Source: Acetobacteraceae bacterium (GTDB taxonomy: Bacteria; Pseudomonadota; Alphaproteobacteria; Acetobacterales; Acetobacteraceae). Taken from it: a stretch of DNA of 5,408 bases. Below the pieces are notes generated by a model. That model saw nothing but the letters and a program-made list of their open reading frames with translations. It was not told the DNA's origin and did not search any database. Shown one piece after another: positions 1 to 5,408 of the stretch (its first letter is position 1; every line of letters starts with the position of its first letter). The translations under genes were made by a program, and so were the position numbers. The DNA is taken from the NCBI GenBank assembly GCA_019689515.1, contig JADGHI010000288.1, positions 1 through 5,408 on the forward strand, written 5' to 3'.

Positions 1-444
1 CGCCAGGACCCGCCGGCGCTCCGGGGTCAGCCGCACCTTGCCCTCGGCGGGCGGCTCGGGCGCCAGGGTCCAGCCCACCTGCCGCGGGGGCGGCTCCAGG
101 GCGGACGGGGCGCTCATCGCCATGCGCAGCACCGCTCCGGGCGGGCTCAGCGTGTAGGCGGCGACCCATTCGACGAATCGCCGCAGGCTCGCCGTCATCG
201 GCGGAACCTCCAGGGCCTCGATCACGTCCTTCAGCCGCGCGGCGGGCAGGTCGGGGTCGGGCTGGCCGTCCCAAACCACCCCGATCACCTGCCGCCGGTT
301 GAGCGGAACGACGACGAACGCGCCAGGAGCGAGAGACATTCCGCGCGGGATACGGTAATCATATGTGCCGGGATCCAACGGCAGCGGGAGAAGGACACGG
401 ACCCGTGGCGTGGCGGCAACACCTGGCGTGTCTTCCATGCTCAT
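1..444 (-). CDS. priA: Primosomal protein N' (PriA helicase), N-terminal part, cut by window edge
   Basis: PriA is the DEXH-box helicase that recognises stalled or collapsed replication forks and starts reloading of the replicative helicase. Only the first 148 codons are present; the helicase motifs and zinc-binding region lie beyond the left edge. The visible part matches the N-terminal 3'-DNA-end-binding domain: RVRVLLPLPLDPGTYDYRIP at residues 14-33, then LAPGAFVVVPLNRRQVIGVV at 38-57. A second block with FVEWVAAYTLSPPGAVLRMA (about 92-111) is the conserved segment with the 'Y.....G' pattern seen across PriA proteins. The start is either the ATG at 444 or an in-frame ATG two codons later (438); neither has a strong Shine-Dalgarno sequence, though a GAAAG lies a few bases before 444. 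It is transcribed divergently from tal, a neighbourhood I recall from Rhodospirillales. Identification rests on domain-level similarity recalled from memory; I am confident despite the truncation. Confidence 0.9.
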   Translation of the reverse strand, partial: MSMEDTPGVAATPRVRVLLPLPLDPGTYDYRIPRGMSLAPGAFVVVPLNRRQVIGVVWDGQPDPDLPAARLKDVIEALEVPPMTASLRRFVEWVAAYTLSPPGAVLRMAMSAPSALEPPPRQVGWTLAPEPPAEGKVRLTPERRRVLA

Positions 445-553
445 GTGCTTTCGCCGGCCGTGGCCCATGGGGTATGCTCACTCTAGAACAAAGCCGCAAC
501 AATATTTCGCTCAGCGGTTGAGACCCCCCCCGAGTCGAGGACTCCGCGCCGCC
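445..553. promoter_or_regulatory. Divergent control region between priA and tal
   Basis: This 109-base stretch separates two divergent genes, so it should carry both promoters. It contains the only clearly AT-richer island of this part of the window (about 480-508, including AATATT at 501-506). A TATGCT at 473-478 on the plus strand resembles a -10 element, but I find no convincing -35 at the right distance, and minus-strand candidates are equally weak. A run of eight C residues (524-531) lies in the likely tal leader, about 22 bases before its ATG. A weak purine patch (CGAGG, 536-540) sits 13 bases upstream of the tal ATG, further than usual. No operator was recognised. Confidence 0.4.
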
Positions 554-1210
554 ATGAAGTTTTTCGTTGATACCGCAGATGTGGGCGAGATCCGTGCGCT
601 CGCCGAGGCCGGGTTGGTGGATGGCGTTACCACGAACCCCAGCCTGGTCGCCAAGACGGGCCGCAAGATGACCGAGGTGATCGCCGAGATCTGCGGCATC
701 ACCTCCGGCCCCGTCTCCGCCGAGGTCACAGCGACCGACTTCGAGGGCATGCTCGCCGAAGGACGGCATCTGCGCGGCATCGCCCCCAATGTCGCGGTCA
801 AGGTGCCGCTCACCGAGGCTGGGCTGCGCGCCTGCCGGACCCTGGCGGCGGAGGGCGCGCAAGTCAACGTCACGCTCTGCTTCTCGCCCGCCCAGGCGCT
901 GCTCGCGGCGAAGGCGGGGGCGGCCTTCGTCTCGCCCTTCGTCGGCCGGCTGGACGACATCGCCACGGACGGGATGAAGCTGATCGCCGACATCATGGCG
1001 ATCTTCCGCAACTACCCGCATCTGCGGACCGAGGTGCTGGTCGCCTCGATCCGGCACCCGATGCACCTGGTCGAAGCGGCCAAGCTCGGCGCCCATGTCG
1101 CCACCCTGCCGCCGGCGGTGATCCGCCAGCTCCTCAAGCACCCGCTGACCGACCGCGGGCTCGACGCCTTCCTGGCCGACTGGAAGAAGACGGGGCAGAG
1201 CATCCTGTGA
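554..1210 (+). CDS. tal: Small transaldolase (TalC/FSA family), 218 aa
   Basis: This is a cytoplasmic class I aldolase-fold enzyme of the compact (about 215-220 aa) MipB/TalC family, which includes transaldolases and fructose-6-phosphate aldolases. It begins MKFFVDTADVGEIRAL, followed by the family motif DGVTTNPSLVAKTG (23-36). The Schiff-base lysine is K83 in NVAVKVPLT (79-87). Other active-site positions are T107 (NVTLCFS), the phosphate-site R132 in SPFVGRLDD, and S165/R167 in VLVASIRH. The residues that separate the two activities are E57 (SAEVTAT) and F129 (SPFVG). Aldolases of the FsaA type have Gln and Tyr there, while transaldolases have Glu and Phe, so I predict transfer of dihydroxyacetone units between sugar phosphates in the pentose phosphate pathway. 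The ATG at 554 is chosen because the family begins at this MKFF; an upstream in-frame ATG at 365 would add 63 unrelated residues and run over priA. Automatic annotation may call it fsa. Confidence 0.93.
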   Translation: MKFFVDTADVGEIRALAEAGLVDGVTTNPSLVAKTGRKMTEVIAEICGITSGPVSAEVTATDFEGMLAEGRHLRGIAPNVAVKVPLTEAGLRACRTLAAEGAQVNVTLCFSPAQALLAAKAGAAFVSPFVGRLDDIATDGMKLIADIMAIFRNYPHLRTEVLVASIRHPMHLVEAAKLGAHVATLPPAVIRQLLKHPLTDRGLDAFLADWKKTGQSIL

Positions 1211-1980
1211 AAGCGCGAAGCAGCAGCAGCCCGACCGCCGCCGCCGGCGTGGCGACCGCCGCCGCCTCCGCCACCGCCGCCAACGGGGCGACGGGGCCAG
1301 TCCCCGAACTGGAGCCCGAGGCGGTCGCCGCCTTCCTCCGCGCCCATCCGGAATTCCTCGCGGAGCGGCCAGACCTCTACCGCGTCCTGCTGCCGCCCAA
1401 GCGCGTCCATGGCGAGGTCTTCGCCGACCACATGGCGGCGATGCTCGCCGCCGAACGCAACCGGCTGCGCGCCATCGAGGCGGAGATGGATGCGCTGCTG
1501 GCCGACGGCCGCGCCGGCACCGGCCTCGCCGTCCGCGTGCGCCTCGCCGTGCTGGCGTTGATGCGCGCCAACGACGTCGTCGAGACCGTCACCCAGGAGC
1601 TGCCCGCCCTGCTCGGCATCGAGACCTGCACCCTCGCGGCCGAGCCGGCCCCGGGGCGGCTGCAGCGCCGCCGCCCGCCGTCCGCCACGCATGGCTGGTC
1701 GCGCTGGGGCGTGCTCCCGCTGCCGCCCGGCACCGTCGCGCGGCTGCTCGGGCCGGGGCGCGACGCCGTGGTGCGGTCCCAGCCGACCGACCGCGAGATG
1801 CTGCATGCGGAGGCGGCCCCCCTGGTCGTCCGCGACGCTCTGGCCCGCGTGCCGCTGTTCGGTGGTGGGCCGATGCTGCTCGCTCTCGGCGCCCGCGACG
1901 CAGCCTCCCTGCCGGCCCGCCAGGCGACCGCCACGATCGCCTTCCTCGGCCGCGCCGTCGCGGCGGCGCTGGCGCGCTAG
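1207..1980 (+). CDS. DUF484 family protein, GAF-like, 257 aa
   Basis: Function unknown. The recognisable family signature is VAAFLRAHPEFLAERPDLY at residues 40-58, followed by a conserved segment with FADHMAAMLAAERNRLRAIE (about 72-91), likely a helix or coiled coil. A region of alternating strands and helices to the C-terminus would correspond to the GAF-like fold assigned to DUF484 proteins. The first 30 residues are low-complexity Ser/Ala/Thr and are probably disordered. The start is a GTG whose last two bases lie in the tal stop (GTGA overlap), which implies translational coupling; another in-frame GTG at codon 15 (1249) is an alternative. DUF484 genes sit directly upstream of xerC in many proteobacteria, including the E. 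coli dapF-yigA-xerC cluster, and the same order appears here. This suggests, but does not prove, a link to chromosome resolution. No catalytic residues or membrane segments are visible. Confidence 0.85.
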   Translation: MKARSSSSPTAAAGVATAAASATAANGATGPVPELEPEAVAAFLRAHPEFLAERPDLYRVLLPPKRVHGEVFADHMAAMLAAERNRLRAIEAEMDALLADGRAGTGLAVRVRLAVLALMRANDVVETVTQELPALLGIETCTLAAEPAPGRLQRRRPPSATHGWSRWGVLPLPPGTVARLLGPGRDAVVRSQPTDREMLHAEAAPLVVRDALARVPLFGGGPMLLALGARDAASLPARQATATIAFLGRAVAAALAR

Positions 1981-2063
1981 CCGGCCGGCAAGGGCCGCAT
2001 GGGCTGCGCGGCGGAGCGGAGGGGCGCAGCACAGTCGCTTCGTCCTTGCCGCGGCGCGGCCGG
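1981..2063 (+). repeat. Nested inverted repeats in the DUF484-xerC gap
   Basis: The 116-base gap before xerC holds two nested perfect inverted repeats. The outer arms are CCGGCCGGCAAGG (1981-1993), matching CCTTGCC (2044-2050) and, after a 7-base interruption, GGCCGG (2058-2063). The inner arms are GCTGCGC (2003-2009) and GCGCAGC (2024-2030) around a 14-base loop. Transcribed RNA could form a long interrupted stem ending 33 bases before the xerC ATG. There is no T-tract, so it is not a classic intrinsic terminator. It may be a leader structure or simply chance in GC-rich DNA. Confidence 0.35.
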
Positions 2064-2096
2064 AAGCCCCGTGCCTGCGCCACTCCGGGCCGCGCC

Positions 2097-3017
2097 ATGA
2101 CCACGGCGGCGGAGCTGCGGTTGGCCTATCTGGACTGGCTTGCGCGGGAGCGGCGCGCCAGCCCACATACGGTCGAGGCCTATGGGCGCGACCTCGCCGA
2201 CCTGCTCGGCTTCCTCGCGCGCCATCGGGGCGGGGAGGAGCCGGACCTCGCTGCGCTGGCGGCGCTGCGGCCTGCCGACCTGCGGGCCTTCCTCGCGCAT
2301 CGCGCGGCGGAGGGTGACGGGGTCTCGACGCGCGCGCGCAAGCTCGCCTCGGTGCGCGGCTTCCTGCGTTTCCTCGCGCGCCGCCATGGAGCCACGCCGA
2401 TTGCGCTGGCGGGGCTGCGTGGGCCGCGGCCGAAGCCTCCCGTTCCGCGCGCGCTGGGCGAGGCCGAGGCGCGCGCGGTGGCGCAGGAGATCGGCGAGGG
2501 CGCGCGCAGCGCCGCGCTCGCCGCGCGCGACCGGGCGCTATTCACCCTCCTCTACGGCTGCGGGCTGCGCATCGGCGAGGCACTGGCGCTCGACGTGCGC
2601 GATGCGCCGCGCGCCGGGACGGACACCGCGCTGCGCGTGCGCGGTAAGGGCGACAAGGAGCGGATAGTCCCGGTGCTGCCGGCGGTGCGCGAGGCCATCG
2701 AGGCCTGGCTCCGCCAGCATCCGGATCCGCGGCCCGACCAGCCGCTGTTCCTCGGCGCGCGGGGCGGGCGGCTCGACCCGGCGGTGGCGCAGCGGACGCT
2801 GCGCGAGTTCCGCCGGCTCAACGGCCTGCCGGAGCACGCGACGCCGCACGCGCTACGGCATTCCTTCGCGACGCATCTGCTCGGCGGTGGGGCCGATCTG
2901 CGCGCCATCCAGGAGCTGCTCGGCCACGCCAGCCTCTCGACGACGCAGCGCTATACCTCGGTGGACGCCGCCGCCCTGCTCGCGACCTGGCGCAAGGCGC
3001 ATCCGCGCGCGGATTGA
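2097..3017 (+). CDS. xerC: Tyrosine recombinase XerC, 306 aa
   Basis: XerC, acting with XerD at dif, resolves chromosome dimers before cell division. The N-terminal SAM-like core-binding domain spans about residues 4-95 (YLDWLARERRASPHTVEAYGRD). The catalytic domain holds the complete tyrosine recombinase set: R158 (YGCGLRIGEAL), K184 (VRGKGDKERIVPV), H251 and R254 (HALRHSFATHLL), H277 (LLGHASLSTTQ) and the nucleophile Y286 (RYTSVD). Length is typical of Xer proteins. The C-terminal AHPRAD resembles the AHPRA ending of E. coli XerC more than XerD, and the preceding DUF484 gene also favours XerC. The ATG at 2097 is chosen because homology begins at once; an in-frame TTG at 2046 would add 17 basic, unconserved residues. 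No good Shine-Dalgarno precedes either. The last 54 codons are overlapped on the other strand by the hpf reading frame. Confidence 0.93.
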   Translation: MTTAAELRLAYLDWLARERRASPHTVEAYGRDLADLLGFLARHRGGEEPDLAALAALRPADLRAFLAHRAAEGDGVSTRARKLASVRGFLRFLARRHGATPIALAGLRGPRPKPPVPRALGEAEARAVAQEIGEGARSAALAARDRALFTLLYGCGLRIGEALALDVRDAPRAGTDTALRVRGKGDKERIVPVLPAVREAIEAWLRQHPDPRPDQPLFLGARGGRLDPAVAQRTLREFRRLNGLPEHATPHALRHSFATHLLGGGADLRAIQELLGHASLSTTQRYTSVDAAALLATWRKAHPRAD

Positions 3018-3467
3018 CGAGGAGCGCCCAGGCGGAGTGGGCGGGCGAGATGCCCCGCCCGCCCGGTCTCTCGCCCGCGACGGGCCGGGGCGCGCCGGAA
3101 GCTCCGGCGCCGGCAGATCGGCGCCGAGCGGCGGCCGCCGCTCCTCGGCCAGGCTGCGGGCGTGGTCGTTGATCCTCCGGCGGTGGCGGCGCAGGCGCTT
3201 GGCCAGGTGCTCAGCGGCCATGTCGAAGGCGCGGTGCGCGTCTGGTCCCTCCCCCTCGACGCGCATGAAGAGGTTGCGGCCGGCCTTGAGATTGATGTCG
3301 CAGGCGACGAAAGCGCCGACGTGGCCCTTGTGGTCGCGGCTGAAGGTAACGTTCGCCTCGACTGCGTGGTCGAAGTATTTGCGCGTGATCTGCGAGAGCT
3401 CCTCCCGCACGCGCGTCTTCAGCGCCTCACCGGTATCCATCTGCTTGCCGGTCACGGTGACATGCAT
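2853..3467 (-). CDS. hpf: Ribosome hibernation-promoting factor (HPF/RaiA family) with atypical tail, 204 aa
   Basis: HPF proteins bind in the decoding channel of the 30S subunit and silence ribosomes in slow growth. The N-terminal domain is clear: MHVTVTGKQMDTGEALKTRV (1-20), the KYFDHAVEANVTFSRD block (30-45), CDINLKAGRNLFMRVEGEG (56-74) and a basic helix EHLAKRLRRHRRRINDHAR (86-104). The start is fixed by a near-perfect Shine-Dalgarno 8 bases before the ATG at 3467. Alphaproteobacterial members are usually long-form (about 190 aa), with a C-terminal dimerisation domain ending in a VVYRRPDG-like motif; I find no trace of it in any frame. From about residue 105 the frame is Arg/Pro/Ala-rich and low in complexity. 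It crosses three hairpins and continues antisense to xerC codons 253-306 before its stop at 2853-2855. The tail may be translated, or may reflect a deletion or rearrangement. It lies in an operon with rpoN, 94 bases downstream of it. Confidence 0.85.
   Translation of the reverse strand: MHVTVTGKQMDTGEALKTRVREELSQITRKYFDHAVEANVTFSRDHKGHVGAFVACDINLKAGRNLFMRVEGEGPDAHRAFDMAAEHLAKRLRRHRRRINDHARSLAEERRPPLGADLPAPELPARPGPSRARDRAGGASRPPTPPGRSSSIRARMRLAPGREQGGGVHRGIALRRREAGVAEQLLDGAQIGPTAEQMRREGMP
3041..3078. terminator. Probable convergent terminator hairpin between xerC and hpf
   Basis: GCGGGCGAGA (3041-3050) is the perfect reverse complement of TCTCGCCCGC (3069-3078), giving a 10-bp stem with an 18-base loop, 23 bases after the xerC stop. 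A competing stem is GGGCGGGC (3039-3046) with GCCCGCCC (3057-3064), 8 bp around 10 bases. Both work on either strand, as expected for a shared terminator between converging operons. No T-tract follows on either side, so Rho-independent action is uncertain. On the minus strand it lies inside the hpf reading frame, before any stop codon. Confidence 0.5.
3092..3110. repeat. Tight GC-rich hairpin inside the hpf tail
   Basis: GCGCCGGA (3092-3099) and TCCGGCGC (3103-3110) are perfect reverse complements separated by only 3 bases, so an 8-bp stem with a triloop can form on either strand. It lies just past the end of the recognisable HPF domain and 14 bases from the 3041-3078 hairpin. With no T-tract it is at most part of the same termination region or an RNA 3'-end stabiliser. 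Confidence 0.4.
3123..3149. repeat. Interrupted palindrome at the end of the HPF domain
   Basis: AGCGGCGGCCGCCGCT (3127-3142) is a 16-base perfect palindrome. Outer arms GCCGAG (3123-3128) and CTCGGC (3144-3149) extend the symmetry almost without a break. It encodes the E-E-R-R-P-P-L-G stretch right after the last HPF helix. It is the third strong inverted repeat in about 110 bases. Function unknown; GC-rich codon pairs can create such symmetry by chance. Confidence 0.35.
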
Positions 3468-3475
3468 CAGTCGGT

Positions 3476-3483
3476 ACCTCCTT
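3476..3483 (-). promoter_or_regulatory. Strong ribosome binding site of hpf
   Basis: The minus strand reads AAGGAGGT here, essentially the full anti-16S complement, with 8 bases before the ATG at 3467. It is by far the best Shine-Dalgarno in the window and settles the hpf start. It suggests that hpf is translated efficiently and independently of rpoN. Confidence 0.85.
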
Positions 3484-3525
3484 CCGCGCGAAAGAGGGGC
3501 CGTCCGGCCGGCACCGACGCCGATT

Positions 3526-3549
3526 CCGGGCCACCATGTGGCGCCCCGG
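3526..3549 (-). other. Hairpin between rpoN and hpf
   Basis: In the 94-base gap, CCGGGCCAC (3526-3534) can pair with GTGG (3538-3541) and, past a 3-base bulge, CCCGG (3545-3549), leaving a very small loop. It begins 12 bases after the rpoN stop. Without a T-tract it is not a standard terminator; it could be an attenuator, an RNA processing site or a 3' stabiliser separating rpoN from hpf expression. I saw no convincing sigma-70 or sigma-54 (GG-N10-GC) promoter for hpf in this gap. Confidence 0.3.
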
Positions 3550-3561
3550 GAAGGGTTCGGA

Positions 3562-5058
3562 TCAGGCCGGAATGGCCTTCTCCTTCCGGCGCTGCAGCGA
3601 TGAGGGAATGCGCAGCGCCTCGCGGTATTTCGCCACGGTCCGCCGGGCGATGTCCACGCCTTCCTGACGCAATTTCTCGACAATTGCGTCGTCGGACAGC
3701 ACCGCGTGCGGTTCCTCACTCGCGATGAGCGCGCGGATCCGCTGACGCACCGCCTCCGCGCTATGCGCCTCGCCGCCGGCGGTGCCGGCGATCGCGTTGG
3801 TGAAGAAGAATTTGAGCTCGATGACGCCGCGCGGCGTGGCGATGCGCTTGTTCGCGGTGACGCGGCTGACGGTGCTCTCGTGCAGACCGACCGCCTCGGC
3901 CACGTCGCGCAGGATGAGTGGGCGGAGGTGCTCGACGCCGTGGCGCAGGAAGCCTTCCTGACGGCGCATGATCTCGGCCGCGACTTTGACGATGGTGGCG
4001 GCACGCTGCTCCAGGCTCCGCACCAGCCAGGTCGCGCTGGCGAGGCGGTCGGCGAGGAAGGCCTTGTCCTCCCGCGAGCGGGCGCGGACAAGCGCGCGGG
4101 CGTGGAAGCCGCGATTGACGAGAACGCGCGGCATCGTCTCAGGGTTCAGCTCCACCACCCACTCGCCGTCCGGCGCGCGGCGCAGCAGGAGGTCGGGCGC
4201 GACGGCGGTGGCCGGGGCGAAGTCGAAGCGCGTGCCGGGCTTGGGGTCGAGCCGGCGCAGCTCCGCGATCATGTCCGCGAGGTCCTCGGCGTCCACGCCG
4301 CAGATCCGCATCAGCGCCGCGTGGTCGCGCCGCGCCAGCAGGTCGAGATGGTCGAGCAGCGTCGCCATCGCGGGATCGAGCCGGTCGCGCTCGGCGAGCT
4401 GGACGGCGAGGCATTCGCGGAGGTCCCGGCAGAACAGGCCCACTGGGTCGAAGCGCTGCATGCGCCGCCGCACCGCCTCGATCCGCGACACCTCGCAGCC
4501 GAGCGCAGCGGCCAGCGCGGCGGGATCGGCGTCGAGCCTCCCGGCGGGATCGAGCAGCGCGATCAGTGCCGTCGCGATCAGCCGGTCCGCGGGATCGTCG
4601 AAGGCGAGGCGCGCCTGCTGGGCCAGGTGCTCGTGCAGCGTGCTCGGTCCCGCCGGCATCGCCTCGACGCCGGAGGGATCGTCCTCGAAGTCCGCCGCGC
4701 CACCGCGCCCGAAGATCGGAGCGGCATCGGCGTCATACACGTTGTCCCATTCCGCGATGTCGAGCGGCGCCGCGCCCTCCGCCGGCAGGGCGTCGGACAG
4801 TGCGGCGGCATGGGCGTCGGGCGGCACTTCCGGCACAGCGGGCAGCGGGTCCAGCCCCCGCCCCGCATCCGGATCGGGCACCGGATCGGGTCGCTCGTCG
4901 CGCTCCAGCAGCGGGTTGCGTTCCAGCTCCTCTTCGACGAAGGCGGCGACCTCGAGGTTGGAGGACTGCAGCAGCTTGATCGCCTGCCGCAGCTGCGGCG
5001 TCATCACCAGCGACTGGGCCTGGCGGAGTTCCAGTCTCGGACCGAGCGCCATGGCCAT
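3562..5058 (-). CDS. rpoN: RNA polymerase sigma-54 factor RpoN, 498 aa
   Basis: RpoN directs RNA polymerase to -24/-12 promoters and needs AAA+ activators to open DNA; it commonly controls nitrogen use, motility and related functions. Region I is present at residues 9-51 (LELRQAQSLVMTPQLRQAIK, then LLQSSNLEV and LERNPLLE), the part that contacts activators. An acidic Asp/Glu/Pro/Ala linker (region II, about 53-135) follows, then the core-binding region. The helix-turn-helix lies near 383-403 (LRDVAEAVGLHESTVSRVTAN). The RpoN box is intact at 471-480, ARRTVAKYRE, where the invariant motif contacts the -24 element. Length and domain order are normal. The ATG at 5058 follows the lptB stop by 5 bases; a second in-frame ATG at 5052 is equally possible and no strong Shine-Dalgarno is seen, so translation may be coupled to lptB. 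The order lptB-rpoN-hpf is widespread in proteobacteria. Confidence 0.97.
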   Translation of the reverse strand: MAMALGPRLELRQAQSLVMTPQLRQAIKLLQSSNLEVAAFVEEELERNPLLERDERPDPVPDPDAGRGLDPLPAVPEVPPDAHAAALSDALPAEGAAPLDIAEWDNVYDADAAPIFGRGGAADFEDDPSGVEAMPAGPSTLHEHLAQQARLAFDDPADRLIATALIALLDPAGRLDADPAALAAALGCEVSRIEAVRRRMQRFDPVGLFCRDLRECLAVQLAERDRLDPAMATLLDHLDLLARRDHAALMRICGVDAEDLADMIAELRRLDPKPGTRFDFAPATAVAPDLLLRRAPDGEWVVELNPETMPRVLVNRGFHARALVRARSREDKAFLADRLASATWLVRSLEQRAATIVKVAAEIMRRQEGFLRHGVEHLRPLILRDVAEAVGLHESTVSRVTANKRIATPRGVIELKFFFTNAIAGTAGGEAHSAEAVRQRIRALIASEEPHAVLSDDAIVEKLRQEGVDIARRTVAKYREALRIPSSLQRRKEKAIPA

Positions 5059-5063
5059 GCAGC

Positions 5064-5408
5064 CTAGAGGCTGAACCGTTCCCCGAGGTAAACGCGCCGC
5101 ACTCCCTCGTGCGCCACGATGTCGCGCGGCGCGCCCTCCATCAGCACCTGCCCGTCGTGCAGGATGTAGGCGCGGTCGATGATCTCCAGCGTCTCGCGCA
5201 CATTGTGGTCGGTGATCAGCACGCCGATGCCGCGGTCCTTGAGGTGCCGCACCAGGTCGCGGATCTCGCCGACCGCGATCGGGTCGATGCCGGCCAGCGG
5301 CTCGTCGAGCAGGATGTAGGAGGGGTGCGTGGCCAGCGCACGGGCGATCTCGCAGCGCCGCCGCTCGCCGCCCGAGAGGGCGAGCGCCGGGGCGCGGCGC
5401 AGATGGGC
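5064..5408 (-). CDS. lptB: LPS export ABC transporter ATP-binding protein LptB, C-terminal part
   Basis: LptB is the cytoplasmic ATPase of the LptB2FGC complex that extracts lipopolysaccharide from the inner membrane and pushes it along the Lpt bridge. The last 114 codons are present; the Walker A motif and Q-loop lie beyond the right edge. Visible motifs are the ABC signature LSGGERRRCEIARAL, Walker B with catalytic glutamate (YILLDEP), D-loop (AGIDPIAV), and the switch histidine in VLITDHNVRETL. The ending RRVYLGERFSL matches the LptB-specific VYLG.xF.L C-terminus, which separates it from LivF/LivG amino-acid transporters. After Walker B it has LAGID where E. coli has FAGVD, a mild change. 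It is followed closely by rpoN, as in many proteobacteria. lptA and lptC are expected upstream, outside the window. Confidence 0.95.
   Translation of the reverse strand, partial: AHLRRAPALALSGGERRRCEIARALATHPSYILLDEPLAGIDPIAVGEIRDLVRHLKDRGIGVLITDHNVRETLEIIDRAYILHDGQVLMEGAPRDIVAHEGVRRVYLGERFSL

Noticed and set aside
365..553. In-frame upstream extension of tal from an ATG at 365
   Set aside because: It would add 63 residues unlike the family, run across the priA start on the other strand, and consume the divergent promoter region; the family start MKFF at 554 is clear.
1210..1300. Short GCC/GCA triplet repeats as a possible tandem repeat
   Set aside because: They are ordinary alanine and serine codons of a low-complexity protein N-terminus, irregular in unit and sequence.
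1012..2166. Minus-strand 384-codon frame with a long glycine run opposite tal and DUF484
   Set aside because: The glycine run is the antisense of the GCC repeats coding for the Ala-rich DUF484 N-terminus; the rest has no domain-like sequence and lies over two real genes.
2097..3017. Phage or integrative-element integrase at the xerC position
   Set aside because: Length, XerC-like C-terminus, a DUF484 neighbour and housekeeping context fit XerC; no attachment-site repeats, tRNA or phage genes are present.
3468..4091. Extension of the hpf frame upstream to 4091, giving a 412-aa protein
   Set aside because: The upstream part is an out-of-frame shadow of rpoN; the strong Shine-Dalgarno at 3476-3483 and the family start at MHVTV fix the start at 3467.
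3706..5074. Two very long plus-strand open frames opposite rpoN (453 and 368 codons)
   Set aside because: They are mirror frames of a well-conserved gene in GC-rich DNA, with skewed Arg/Ser/Ala composition, no recognisable domain and no ribosome binding site.

Overview
The window (about 70% GC by eye) carries seven protein-coding genes of chromosomal housekeeping type. Gene content, order and protein style (priA divergent from a small transaldolase, DUF484 followed by xerC, and an lptB-rpoN-hpf cluster) point to an alphaproteobacterium, most likely Rhodospirillales/Acetobacteraceae. That taxonomic placement is inference. I see no mobile element, phage gene, CRISPR array, tRNA or rRNA.

Layout. 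Positions 1-444 (minus strand) hold the N-terminal 148 codons of priA, the primosomal helicase; the gene runs off the left edge. A 109-base divergent control region (445-553) separates it from a plus-strand group: tal (transaldolase/FSA family, 554-1210), a DUF484 gene overlapping it by 4 bases (1207-1980), a 116-base gap with nested inverted repeats, and xerC (2097-3017). A minus-strand operon reads towards this group from the right edge: lptB (C-terminal 114 codons, 5408-5064), rpoN (sigma-54, 5058-3562) and hpf (ribosome hibernation factor, from 3467). The two groups meet tail to tail around 3017-3150.

How the genes relate. priA and xerC both serve chromosome maintenance (replication restart; resolution of chromosome dimers). 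tal belongs to the non-oxidative pentose phosphate pathway. DUF484 is a recurrent xerC neighbour of unknown function. lptB powers lipopolysaccharide export, rpoN is the alternative sigma factor, and hpf is a stationary-phase ribosome factor; their grouping is a classic proteobacterial arrangement.

The most unusual point is the convergence. The hpf frame has a clear N-terminal ribosome-binding domain but no recognisable C-terminal dimerisation domain. No stop codon exists in any minus-strand frame between xerC codon 286 and the end of the HPF domain. The HPF frame therefore runs antisense through the last 54 codons of xerC, across several strong hairpins. The usual downstream gene ptsN is not there. 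A second point is that the enzyme usually auto-named fructose-6-phosphate aldolase has transaldolase-type active-site residues. I found no evidence for a new multi-gene system; the window is mostly ordinary core genome.
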